6,010 bases of DNA, taken from positions 1 through 6,010 of the forward strand of contig JAFAPL010000211.1 of assembly GCA_019247135.1 (NCBI GenBank). The letters run 5' to 3'. Shown here one piece after another: positions 1 to 6,010 of the stretch. The notes under the pieces are model-generated. The model did not search any database, was not told the origin of the DNA, and worked only from the letters and a program-made list of their open reading frames with translations. Positions within the stretch are counted from its first letter, which is position 1. Each line of letters begins with the position of its first letter. Both the position numbers and the translations under genes were made by a program. This stretch comes from Chloroflexota bacterium (GTDB lineage: Bacteria > Chloroflexota > UBA6077 > CF-72).

Positions 1-123
1 AGGCAGCCAGGCGCGCTCACTTGACGGGCGCACCAGGACCAACGTTTCACGCGATGCCAGCAATTGTGCGACGTGACTCCCGAGAAACCCCGTCCCACCC
101 ACGAGCAGCACGCGCCCGCTCAC
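1..123 (-). CDS. NAD(P)-dependent epimerase/dehydratase, extended SDR type (N-terminal 41 codons only)
   Basis: This is the beginning of a gene that leaves the window at its left edge. The frame opens at a GTG (123-121) and encodes a short beta strand (RVLLVGG) followed by the dinucleotide-binding turn GGTGFLG at residues 9-15, the GxxGxxG pattern of extended short-chain dehydrogenases, then a helix and a second strand ending VLVRP near residue 33. Such proteins epimerise, dehydrate or reduce nucleotide sugars, or related keto compounds, in the cytoplasm. Arginine rather than an acidic residue follows the second strand, which hints at NADP(H), but this is weak. The GTG overlaps the TGA of the upstream glycosyltransferase as GTGA, so translation is probably coupled. 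The substrate cannot be told because the catalytic Tyr-x3-Lys region is outside the window. Confidence 0.85.
   Translation of the reverse strand, partial: MSGRVLLVGGTGFLGSHVAQLLASRETLVLVRPSSERAWLP
120..123 (-). promoter_or_regulatory. GTGA stop/start overlap (translational coupling)
   Basis: On the minus strand the four bases GTGA contain the GTG start of the epimerase gene and the TGA stop of the glycosyltransferase before it. No strong Shine-Dalgarno sequence precedes the GTG (only a weak GAGA about ten bases upstream), so re-initiation by the terminating ribosome is the likely route. Coupling is inferred, not shown. Confidence 0.6.
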
Positions 124-1337
124 GCGCAGACGATCTCGCGCAGCACCTCCAGGTAGCGTGCCGCCAGTTGCTCGCGATCGTAGTACTTCTCCGCGAAGGC
201 TCGGCCGCGCTTTCCCATCCGCGCACGCAATTCCGGGTCACGCAGCAGTTGGTCGACAGCCGTGGCAATCCCGGTCGCGTCCTCAGGATCCACGATCAAC
301 GCGCCACCGGAGCGCTCCAGAATCGAGCGTGCCTCACCGCGCACGGCTGCGACAATTGGCCGGCCCGCGGCGAGCACTTCGAAGAGCTTTGACGGGACAA
401 ACGTCGAAAACAACGGCACGTCACGCAACGGAACGAGACAGACGTCAGCCGCGGCATACATTCCAGGCACATCGGATTTCGCGACGCTTGGTCGCATGAC
501 GACGTTGTGCAGTCCGCGCCGGGCACATTCGCGCACCAGGCGCTCGCGGTCGGCGCCATCGCCAACCAACAAATACGTCACCTCCGGCTGCAGCGCCGCC
601 GAGTCCAGAACGGCGCCGAGTCCGTGCGAAACTCCATGACTGCCTACATACGCGACGACAAATCGTGAGTCCAGCTGCAATCCTGCACGCACCGCCGCTC
701 CATCCACATTCGGCGAAAACAACGTCAGGTCAGCGCCGTTCGGAATCACGACGAGCTTGTTGCGTGGCACGCCGAGGCCGGCGATTCGCTCGGCGAAGCC
801 CTCGGTGACGACGACGACGCGCGCCGCCTGCGCGTACAGGAAACGAGCCAACAGGAAGAGTATCCGGATACCAGCGCCCGGCCGCATCAGGTTGAGGTCC
901 ACAATCGCCTCAGGCCAGAGGTCGCGCACTTCGAGTACGAACGGCACCCGCTTCAAACGCGCGATGACCAGGGCTGCTAGCGCGGAGAACAGTGTCGGCG
1001 ATGACGCAATCACCACATCGACTCCACCAAGTCGCGGAAGTCCAAACAACACGGCAGTTAGCATGAACGAAAGGTGGTCCAGTCCGCGACGCGCGAGGCC
1101 TCGGTTGGGAACGGCGTATAGCCAGTTTCGGAGGACTCGGATCCCGTCCAGCCATTCAGTCGTGAACAATCGGTGCTGATACGCTGGCGGAACACGTCCC
1201 AGCGGATGATTGGGAAACGCGGTGATCACGCTGACGGAGTGACCGGCGCACACCCAGGCTCGCGCCAGCTCGTGGACACGCGCAGCCGGCGCGGCCGGCT
1301 CCGGGGCAAAATAATGCGAGACGTACGCTATGCGCAT
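120..1337 (-). CDS. GT4-family glycosyltransferase, WbuB-like
   Basis: A complete 405-residue GT-B fold glycosyltransferase, close to the usual 400-420 residues of the WbuB-like group (putative N-acetyl-L-fucosamine-type transferases and relatives in O-antigen and exopolysaccharide clusters). The N-terminus MRIAYVSHYFAPE has the typical opening with the YF.PE motif. Residues 41-50 contain the FPNHP.G stretch. A hydrophobic stretch at about 90-128 probably helps it bind the cytoplasmic face of the inner membrane. VRDLWPE lies at 137-143, the IPNGAD hinge at 198-203, the donor-site start YVGSHG at 230-235, and the conserved PSKLFEVLAAGRP at 315-327, where E320 matches the second Glu of the E-x7-E signature; the first position is Thr312. 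It should transfer a sugar from a nucleotide donor to a lipid-linked acceptor. The ATG is preceded by a 51-base gap with no strong ribosome-binding site. The sugar specificity is unknown. Confidence 0.9.
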   Translation of the reverse strand: MRIAYVSHYFAPEPAAPAARVHELARAWVCAGHSVSVITAFPNHPLGRVPPAYQHRLFTTEWLDGIRVLRNWLYAVPNRGLARRGLDHLSFMLTAVLFGLPRLGGVDVVIASSPTLFSALAALVIARLKRVPFVLEVRDLWPEAIVDLNLMRPGAGIRILFLLARFLYAQAARVVVVTEGFAERIAGLGVPRNKLVVIPNGADLTLFSPNVDGAAVRAGLQLDSRFVVAYVGSHGVSHGLGAVLDSAALQPEVTYLLVGDGADRERLVRECARRGLHNVVMRPSVAKSDVPGMYAAADVCLVPLRDVPLFSTFVPSKLFEVLAAGRPIVAAVRGEARSILERSGGALIVDPEDATGIATAVDQLLRDPELRARMGKRGRAFAEKYYDREQLAARYLEVLREIVCA

Positions 1338-1388
1338 CGCGGTTCGCGTTCGTACTTCGACCAGCTGATCACGATCGGACCGGCGGAT
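1338..1388 (-). other. Largest intergenic gap in the window (51 bases), no clear signal
   Basis: This gap separates the TGA of the two-domain oxidoreductase from the ATG of the WbuB-like glycosyltransferase. It holds no T-run after a hairpin, no convincing -35/-10 pair and no strong Shine-Dalgarno sequence. A small near-palindrome, GATCGTGATC, lies at its centre but is too short to be called an operator or terminator. The genes on both sides are probably co-transcribed. Confidence 0.4.
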
Positions 1389-3554
1389 TCACAACGAGAC
1401 CGGGAATCCGCTGCGCATCGATTCGATCGCCGCGAACGTCACGCGCGTGACGTGCGCCGCCTGGAGCGGATCCACCGGTGACGCCCGGCCATTGCGAATC
1501 GCGTCGAAAAACGCCCGCAACTCCGCCGCGTGGCCTTTGTCCTGCGTCGCAAGCGCGCCTCCAATACGCTGAGTACGTCCGTGTGCGTGCAGCTGCACTG
1601 TCCGAAAATCGTCCAGCACCGCCGAGCGGCCATCCCCGAGCACTTCCAGGCGCTCCTTCGGCATCGACCGATCGCCCCCGCTCGCGTACATGATGCTTCC
1701 CAGCGATCCGTCCTCGAAGCGCAAGCTGAGCATGACGGAGTCGTCCGTCGCAACTGACGCGCCGATCGGCTCGGCATACACCGACGTCACGGCCGCATTC
1801 ACCAGATGCGCGAGCAGATCGATCATATGGCAAACCTCGCCAATGACCCGACCGCCACCCTGGACCGGATCGACAACCCACGAGCTCGGAGTCACGCCGC
1901 CCGCGTTCACGCGATACGACATGCTGATTGGCGCGCGTCGGCCTGAGAAGAAGTGCTTGAGGTGGAGGTACGTCGGCGCGAATCGACGATTGAAGCCGAC
2001 CTGCAGCACCTTGCCGCTCGAGGTCCACGTGTCGAGCAACTGCTGGAGCTCGTCGCCGCGCAGGGCCATCGGTTTCTCGAGAAAGACGGCTTTGCCCGTT
2101 TCCAGAGCGGCGCTCGCGACCGACGCATGCAGATCGTGCCGGGTCGCGACCAGCACCGCGTCGAGATTTGGATCTTCGATCAGATTGCGCCAATCCGTCG
2201 CCGCATAGCTGAACCCGAATCGCTCCGCGGTCTGTTGAGCACTGGAACCGGAGGCGGTTGCCACACTCCGCAAGTCCACGTCCGACAACTTCCGTATCGA
2301 CGGCAGCAACACGGACTTAGCGAAATTCCCAGCTCCAATCACTCCGAGACGCACGCCGGGCGTGCCGAGCGGCCGCGCCGCCAACGGCGGTCGGACCTCG
2401 ATTGTTGTCCTTGTCGCGGCGGGGTTGGTCGGATACTCCAGCAGAATCCCGAGATAGCTTCCAGCGATCTCGCCAGTCACGATCCGATAGGCGCGCTCCG
2501 CCTCCGCGATTGGCACACGGTGGGTCACAAGCACGCCTGGCCTAAGTTTGCCTTCCGCCACAAGCTGCAAGAACGCCTGCATGTTGCGCTGCTCGGTCCA
2601 GCGTACATAACCCAGCGGATAGTCGATGCCGTCCTCTTCGTACGTCCGGTCGTAGCGACCGGGTCCGTACGAGCGCGAAAGTCGCACCTGGAGTTCCTTT
2701 TCATAATACGCATTGCGCGGCACATCCATGCCGGTCATCCCGACCATCACCACCACACCGCGATCGCGCGCGAGTGACGGCGCCAACTGAACCGGATCGC
2801 TGGAGCTGGTCGCTGCCGCGATCACTATTGCATCCGCACCGCGCCCTCCGCTGAACGCGCGCACACGCTCATGCAAATCCGCGTCGTCGCGCATACACCC
2901 ATCGTCGGCGCCGCCCGTGCGAGCAAGCTTCACCTTGTCATCAGCAACGTCGATGCCAAACACGCGGCAACCGGCAGCCTTCAGCAGCTGCACCGTCAGC
3001 TGGCCTACCAGCCCCAGCCCGATCACGACGCACGCCTCACCCAGGCGGACGTCGGCAATACGGACACCCTGCAGCGCAATTGCCCCAACCGTCACAAACG
3101 CGGCATCCTCCAGTGAAACGCCATGCGGCACTTTCACTGTGAGATTCTTCGCCACCGCGACGACCTCCGCGTGGTTGGCCTGCCCGGCCCCCGCACAGGC
3201 CACCAGGTCGCCCACCTGATACTCGCTACGCAATCGCTCGCCGACATCCAGAACGGTCCCGGCGCAGCTGTAGCCGAGCGGGATCGCAACGTCCAATCGA
3301 CTCCTGACTGATTCGACGGTTGCCGCAATACCGTCGCGAGCCGCCTTGTCCAGTACCTGCCGCACAAGGTCCGGCCGCTGACGGGCGGTGTTGAGCAGAT
3401 TGGCGCCGCCAGCTTCGACGAGCATGCGCTCGGTGCCCGGACTGATGAGAGACCAATGATTTTGCACCAACAGCCCGTTCGACTGTGTCGTCGGCGCCGG
3501 TACCTCCACCACCCGCGTCGCGCCACTACGACGGAACTGCAGCACCTGCTTCAT
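1389..3554 (-). CDS. Bi-domain oxidoreductase: MDR dehydrogenase fused to Gfo/Idh/MocA oxidoreductase
   Basis: A 721-residue fusion of two NAD(P)-binding enzymes. Residues 1-372 form a medium-chain dehydrogenase/reductase: the GroES-like half has LGYSCAGTV at 93-101, followed by CAGAGQANHAEVVAV at 120-134 and the Rossmann turn GLGLVG at 179-184. SYGPGRYD (295-302) and the nearby YPLGYVRWTEQRNM stretch are typical of this fused family. A proline-rich linker (about 375-400) leads to a Gfo/Idh/MocA domain with the turn GAGNFA at 407-412, the EKP motif at 493-495 (Lys494, expected active-site lysine) and GEVCHMID at 572-579 with His576 and Asp579. The usual catalytic zinc ligands are replaced: Cys by Ser38 in SPGTE, and His-Glu of GHE by Tyr95-Ser96. 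The structural-zinc cysteine cluster is also absent. Known relatives are annotated as bi-domain oxidoreductases in exopolysaccharide clusters, often near heparinase-like genes. A role in oxidising or reducing a glycan sugar is inferred; the substrate is unknown. It starts 18 bases after the GT2 stop. Confidence 0.93.
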   Translation of the reverse strand: MKQVLQFRRSGATRVVEVPAPTTQSNGLLVQNHWSLISPGTERMLVEAGGANLLNTARQRPDLVRQVLDKAARDGIAATVESVRSRLDVAIPLGYSCAGTVLDVGERLRSEYQVGDLVACAGAGQANHAEVVAVAKNLTVKVPHGVSLEDAAFVTVGAIALQGVRIADVRLGEACVVIGLGLVGQLTVQLLKAAGCRVFGIDVADDKVKLARTGGADDGCMRDDADLHERVRAFSGGRGADAIVIAAATSSSDPVQLAPSLARDRGVVVMVGMTGMDVPRNAYYEKELQVRLSRSYGPGRYDRTYEEDGIDYPLGYVRWTEQRNMQAFLQLVAEGKLRPGVLVTHRVPIAEAERAYRIVTGEIAGSYLGILLEYPTNPAATRTTIEVRPPLAARPLGTPGVRLGVIGAGNFAKSVLLPSIRKLSDVDLRSVATASGSSAQQTAERFGFSYAATDWRNLIEDPNLDAVLVATRHDLHASVASAALETGKAVFLEKPMALRGDELQQLLDTWTSSGKVLQVGFNRRFAPTYLHLKHFFSGRRAPISMSYRVNAGGVTPSSWVVDPVQGGGRVIGEVCHMIDLLAHLVNAAVTSVYAEPIGASVATDDSVMLSLRFEDGSLGSIMYASGGDRSMPKERLEVLGDGRSAVLDDFRTVQLHAHGRTQRIGGALATQDKGHAAELRAFFDAIRNGRASPVDPLQAAHVTRVTFAAIESMRSGFPVSL

Positions 3555-3572
3555 CTGGACCCAAGTCTACCG

Positions 3573-4460
3573 TCACCGGACGTTCGGCGCGCTCGCGCCG
3601 TGCTGCCGGCGAAGCTCGCTCAACTTCAAGCCAACCATGAACTCCTGAAAACCGTGAAAGACGCACAACGCGAGTCCGGCACGACCGTCGAGAAAACCCC
3701 GCCGCAGCACGTACATATACGCGAACAGCACGATCGGCTTGGCCGGCACGTATGGCCACACGCGTTCGCGCAGCCAGCGCTTGCGCTCCACTGGCGAGCC
3801 GCGCAGTCGCAAGGGTAAGCGCGCGCGGTCTGGGGCGGACCGCTCCGTCTTCAGGCGCGCCTTCGCCTCCAGCGAGGAGTACCGATTGTGACGCGCCACG
3901 AACGCCTCGAGCCCGCGTCGATCCTCGTGGACAAGCTCCTCGCGCAGATACCTGGCCCGTCCATTCAATACGACGTGCTCGTGTACCTCGCGATCGTCAT
4001 ACCGCCCTAGCGTATGCCGAAACAGTCGCAGGTTCCAACTTGGATACCAGCCCGCATGTCGAATCCACGCGCCCAGAAAAATGAACCGACGATTCACGTA
4101 ATACCCCGTGCAATCAGATTGACGTGCCAGCACACATGCAATTTCATCGCGCAGGTCCGGCGTCACCCGCTCGTCCGCATCGAGGATCAGCAGCCACTCA
4201 TTACGGAATGGGAGATGATCCAGTGCCCAGTTCTTCTGCCTGGAGTAGCTTTCGAACTCATGCTGGACGACGCGAGCACCGAAGTCTCGCGCAATCTCGA
4301 CCGTGCGGTCGTGCGAAAAGGAGTCCAGGACATAGACCTCGTCCGCCCAACTGACACTCGCGAGGCATTCTGGCAGGTTCAATTCCTCATCCAGGGTCGG
4401 GATCAGCACCGACACGGGCACCTTGGTCAGGCAGCCGCTGCCGGCTGGAGTCTTGCTCAC
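3573..4460 (-). CDS. GT2-family glycosyltransferase, WaaE/KdtX-like
   Basis: A GT-A fold, family 2 glycosyltransferase, 295 residues from the GTG at 4460. It opens with VPVSVLIPTLDEELNL (residues 14-29), has SWADEVYVLDSFSHDRT (37-53), ARVVQHEF, SRQKNWAL (73-80), and the metal/nucleotide-binding LILDADERV with DAD at 94-96. GWYPSWNLRLFR (137-148) and VHEHVVLNG (159-167) follow, then a C-terminal amphipathic, partly hydrophobic region (239-280) typical of WaaE-like enzymes that add glucose or a similar sugar to lipid-linked cores. It probably acts at the inner-membrane surface. The start is uncertain. The GTG at 4460 overlaps the previous stop as GTGA and lies inside the first copy of a 30-base tandem repeat, while GTG at 4421 or 4415 would remove the repeat-encoded TPAGSGC segments without harming the fold. 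The same frame is open to an ATG at 4601, but that would overlap the previous gene by 145 bases and adds no family-like sequence. Confidence 0.9.
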   Translation of the reverse strand: MSKTPAGSGCLTKVPVSVLIPTLDEELNLPECLASVSWADEVYVLDSFSHDRTVEIARDFGARVVQHEFESYSRQKNWALDHLPFRNEWLLILDADERVTPDLRDEIACVLARQSDCTGYYVNRRFIFLGAWIRHAGWYPSWNLRLFRHTLGRYDDREVHEHVVLNGRARYLREELVHEDRRGLEAFVARHNRYSSLEAKARLKTERSAPDRARLPLRLRGSPVERKRWLRERVWPYVPAKPIVLFAYMYVLRRGFLDGRAGLALCVFHGFQEFMVGLKLSELRRQHGASAPNVR

Positions 4461-4481
4461 GCAGCCGCTGCCCGCTGGAGT
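4422..4481 (-). repeat. 30-base direct tandem duplication (two copies, 27/30 identical)
   Basis: Bases 4422-4451 and 4452-4481 are adjacent copies of one 30-base unit. They differ at three positions, each a G/C exchange, and the similarity stops exactly at both outer ends. The unit keeps frame in both genes that cross it. In the GT4 frame each copy reads LQxAAAA followed by TGA; in the GT2 frame each reads TPAGSGCxxK. The first transcribed copy (4481-4452) supplies the actual GT4 stop and a GTG start for GT2, and the second has CTG at the equivalent start position. It looks like a local duplication, by slippage or unequal recombination, of a gene junction. Confidence 0.9.
4457..4460 (-). promoter_or_regulatory. 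GTGA stop/start overlap (translational coupling)
   Basis: On the minus strand GTGA joins the TGA of the GT4 gene to a possible GTG start of the GT2 gene, the same arrangement as at 120-123. There is no clear Shine-Dalgarno sequence upstream. Because the site sits in one copy of a tandem repeat whose other copy has CTGA, it may or may not be the start in use. Confidence 0.45.
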
Positions 4482-5587
4482 GTGGCATAGACTTCCTCCG
4501 CGTTGCGCCGCCACTGAAAATGAGCACCGCGCTCGCGCGCGGCCTGCGCAAGATCCGAGGCTGCCATCCGGTCGGCCAGAAGCTCCGAGATCGCATCGCA
4601 CAATGAAGTCGGATCACCCGGCGTGTAGTAGCGCGCGGCGTCTCCGCCCACCTCTCGGCAAGCCGGAATATTCCCCGCCACCGCCGGCGCACCCATCGCC
4701 ACGGCTTCGGCCAATGGCAATCCGAACGACTCGCACCACGTGGGAAACACGAGCAATCGCGATTGCTGAATCAAATCCGCGACGGAGCGATTCGGAAGAT
4801 CACCCGCGAAGCACACTCGGTCACCCACTCCAAGTCGCTCCGCGAGCGCCGCGCTCTCGCGCGACCACCGTGATTCCTCAGGTGTGCCGGTCATCACCAG
4901 GCGCGCATCGAGGCGCGCAACCGCACGCACCAGAACGTCGAATTCTTTGTTGATGCCATGTTTCGAAACACCGAATACCACACTGTCGGTGGAACCCGGC
5001 TCGCTCCAACGCAGGTGGTGAAAAAATGACGCGACTCCCCATAGCGCGACGTCAATCCGATTTCCAACCTCCGGCAGCCGCGCCACCACGTCCTGCCGCA
5101 TCGCCCTCGTCGGCACCAGGATGCGAGTAGCGGCGCGCAACGATGCGCGCAGGAGCAACCACCGCAAGCCTTCCTGCACCTGCACGCGCACCGGAGATTT
5201 CTCGATCAGCTGCCAGTAGGCGCGCGTGAACGGAAGCGCGTTGCCGGTCTCCAGAACCGTCGAACAGCTCGCACCCAACGGCAGAAAACTGCCGAACGAA
5301 AGCAGCACGTCGGCCCGCCACCGGGTCGCCACGCGGGGAAGCATCCGCTGTTCCCAGATCAACTGCTTGAACGGTCCACGCTCCTGGCTGCGGTCCGCCC
5401 TGACGGTCCATGTCGAGGGTAACGCCGGCAGCTCCGCGATCAGATCCGGTTGAGCGATCAGCAGCACGTGGTCCTCAGGCGCGAGCGCTGCAAACTCGGG
5501 CACCAGTCCGAGCAGGTGCGCCCGCGCACCGCCCATCCGCGCCGCCGCGGCCGAGATCAGGACGCGCACGCCAGTAAGCGCTCCCAT
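4457..5587 (-). CDS. GT4-family (group 1) glycosyltransferase
   Basis: A complete 376-residue GT-B glycosyltransferase. The N-terminal acceptor domain begins VRVLISAAAARMGGARAHLLGL (residues 7-28), with the glycine-rich loop usual after the first strand. Residues 92-114 carry ADVLLSFGSFLPLG followed by VLETGNALPF. The linker has ILVPTRAMRQDV (156-167), and the donor-binding C-terminal half contains VVFGVSKHGINK (203-214), RLVMTGTPEE, CFAGDLPNRSVADL (259-272) and FPTWCESFGLPLAEAVAMG (281-299). Glu286 and Glu294 form the intact E-x7-E signature that contacts the nucleotide sugar. It should be a retaining transferase working on a membrane-linked glycan; donor and acceptor are unknown. The ATG at 5587 overlaps the upstream gene by 31 bases. 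A GTG at 5569, with GGGAG eleven bases before it, is an alternative that would start closer to the first strand and shorten the overlap to 13 bases. Confidence 0.9.
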   Translation of the reverse strand: MGALTGVRVLISAAAARMGGARAHLLGLVPEFAALAPEDHVLLIAQPDLIAELPALPSTWTVRADRSQERGPFKQLIWEQRMLPRVATRWRADVLLSFGSFLPLGASCSTVLETGNALPFTRAYWQLIEKSPVRVQVQEGLRWLLLRASLRAATRILVPTRAMRQDVVARLPEVGNRIDVALWGVASFFHHLRWSEPGSTDSVVFGVSKHGINKEFDVLVRAVARLDARLVMTGTPEESRWSRESAALAERLGVGDRVCFAGDLPNRSVADLIQQSRLLVFPTWCESFGLPLAEAVAMGAPAVAGNIPACREVGGDAARYYTPGDPTSLCDAISELLADRMAASDLAQAARERGAHFQWRRNAEEVYATLQRAAAA

Positions 5588-6010
5588 TCCTCGAAACGGC
5601 TCCGCCAGCTGTGCCGCATCCCTTCACGCTGACGCGCGATGCGACCACTCTCACGTCCCGCATCGATCGCGCGCTCCACCTCGTCGACAACGTCCGTCGT
5701 GGAGTCCGCGAGCGCAATCAGATGGCTGAAACGCCGCAATGACGGTAAATCAGTCGCTACGACAGGCACGCCAGCCGCCAGGTACTCGTACGCCTTGATC
5801 GGGTCGGCGTGATACGTCACGGGCTCTCGTCGAAACGGGATCAGCGCCACATCCATCGCTGTCAAATACGCAGGTGCCTGAGCGTACGGTCGCGCCCCGA
5901 GCAGATGCACGTTGCTCAATCCGCGCAACGCCGAGACGTCAACCCCAACAGGTCCAATCAGCACGATCGACCACTCTGGCCGCGCATGCGCCATGGCAGC
6001 GATCAATTCC
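5557..6010 (-). CDS. GT-B glycosyltransferase (C-terminal fragment, start beyond the right edge)
   Basis: An open frame enters from the right edge and ends at TGA 5559-5557, giving about 150 residues of the C-terminal, donor-binding domain of a glycosyltransferase of the GT1/GT4 clan. Counting from the first complete codon (GAA, 6009-6007), it shows AMAHARPEWSIVLIGPV (5-21), SNVHLLGARPYAQAPAYL (32-49), MDVALIPFR (52-60) and DPIKAYEYLAAGVPVVATDLP (69-89). These match the group in which a surface-glycan transferase carries PxKxYEYLAAG, with only the second Glu (E75) of E-x7-E kept. The frame stays open to the edge and the conserved strand before GPV lies at the very start, so an internal TTG or ATG there is not a true start; the N-terminal domain is missing only because of the window. 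Its end overlaps the start of the next glycosyltransferase. Confidence 0.88.
   Translation of the reverse strand, partial: ELIAAMAHARPEWSIVLIGPVGVDVSALRGLSNVHLLGARPYAQAPAYLTAMDVALIPFRREPVTYHADPIKAYEYLAAGVPVVATDLPSLRRFSHLIALADSTTDVVDEVERAIDAGRESGRIARQREGMRHSWRSRFEEWERLLACAS

Noticed and set aside
1338..1388. A possible internal promoter or terminator in the 51-base gap
   Set aside because: There is no hairpin with a T-run and no plausible -35/-10 pair. The only symmetry, GATCGTGATC, is short and easily due to chance.
1369..2193. A 274-codon open frame on the minus strand in another phase
   Set aside because: It overlaps the Gfo/Idh/MocA domain, whose GAGNFA, EKP and CHMID motifs are in the other frame. 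The alternative translation is Arg- and Gly-rich, low in complexity and has no recognisable fold.
1690..2208. A 172-codon open frame on the plus strand
   Set aside because: It is antisense to the oxidoreductase and lacks protein-like motifs or a ribosome-binding site.
1953..2777. A 274-codon open frame on the plus strand
   Set aside because: It lies wholly antisense to the well-supported two-domain oxidoreductase. Its translation is rich in Arg, His and Gln with no domain motif, as expected of a shadow frame in GC-rich DNA.
4461..4601. An N-terminal extension of the GT2 protein to an ATG at 4601
   Set aside because: It would overlap the GT4 gene by 145 bases, and the extra residues (Arg-, Gly- and Ser-rich) do not resemble any GT2 N-terminus. 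The frame is more likely open by chance.
5557..6006. A short stand-alone gene starting at TTG 6006
   Set aside because: The frame is open through to the window edge, and the first residues fall in the middle of a conserved glycosyltransferase domain, so this is a fragment cut by the window, not a small gene.

Overview
The window is a dense run of six open reading frames, two of them cut by the window edges. All six lie on the minus strand, so transcription runs from right to left. The DNA is GC-rich and the coding frames show strong third-position G/C. The gene content (cell-surface glycan genes with short gaps or overlaps) fits a polysaccharide, O-antigen or exopolysaccharide cluster of a high-GC, probably Gram-negative bacterium such as a proteobacterium, acidobacterium or gemmatimonad. 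The sequence alone does not settle the phylum: there is no RNA gene or lineage-specific marker.

In transcription order the layout is: (1) the C-terminal part of a GT-B glycosyltransferase, running in from the right edge to 5557; (2) a GT4-type glycosyltransferase, 5587 to 4457; (3) a GT2 glycosyltransferase resembling the WaaE/KdtX group, about 4460 to 3573; (4) a 721-residue two-domain oxidoreductase, 3554 to 1389, made of a zinc-less medium-chain dehydrogenase fused to a Gfo/Idh/MocA oxidoreductase; (5) a WbuB-like GT4 glycosyltransferase, 1337 to 120; (6) the first 41 codons of an extended short-chain NAD(P)-dependent epimerase/dehydratase, 123 to the left edge. Junctions are a 31-base overlap, a 4-base GTGA overlap, 18- and 51-base gaps, and a second 4-base GTGA overlap. 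This is what one expects of a single operon with translational coupling. No promoter, terminator, RNA gene, CRISPR array or insertion sequence was seen.

Together the genes suggest sequential transfer of sugars onto a lipid-linked acceptor at the inner face of the cytoplasmic membrane (four glycosyltransferases). Two redox enzymes probably make or modify a nucleotide-activated or polymer-bound sugar. No flippase, polymerase, chain-length regulator or export gene lies inside the window, so the type of glycan cannot be decided.

The most unusual features are an exact-boundary 30-base tandem duplication at the junction of genes 2 and 3, which duplicates both a stop codon and a start region and leaves the start of gene 3 uncertain, and the two-domain oxidoreductase, whose N-terminal half lacks the usual zinc ligands. 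I found no clear sign of a wholly new defence or mobile system.
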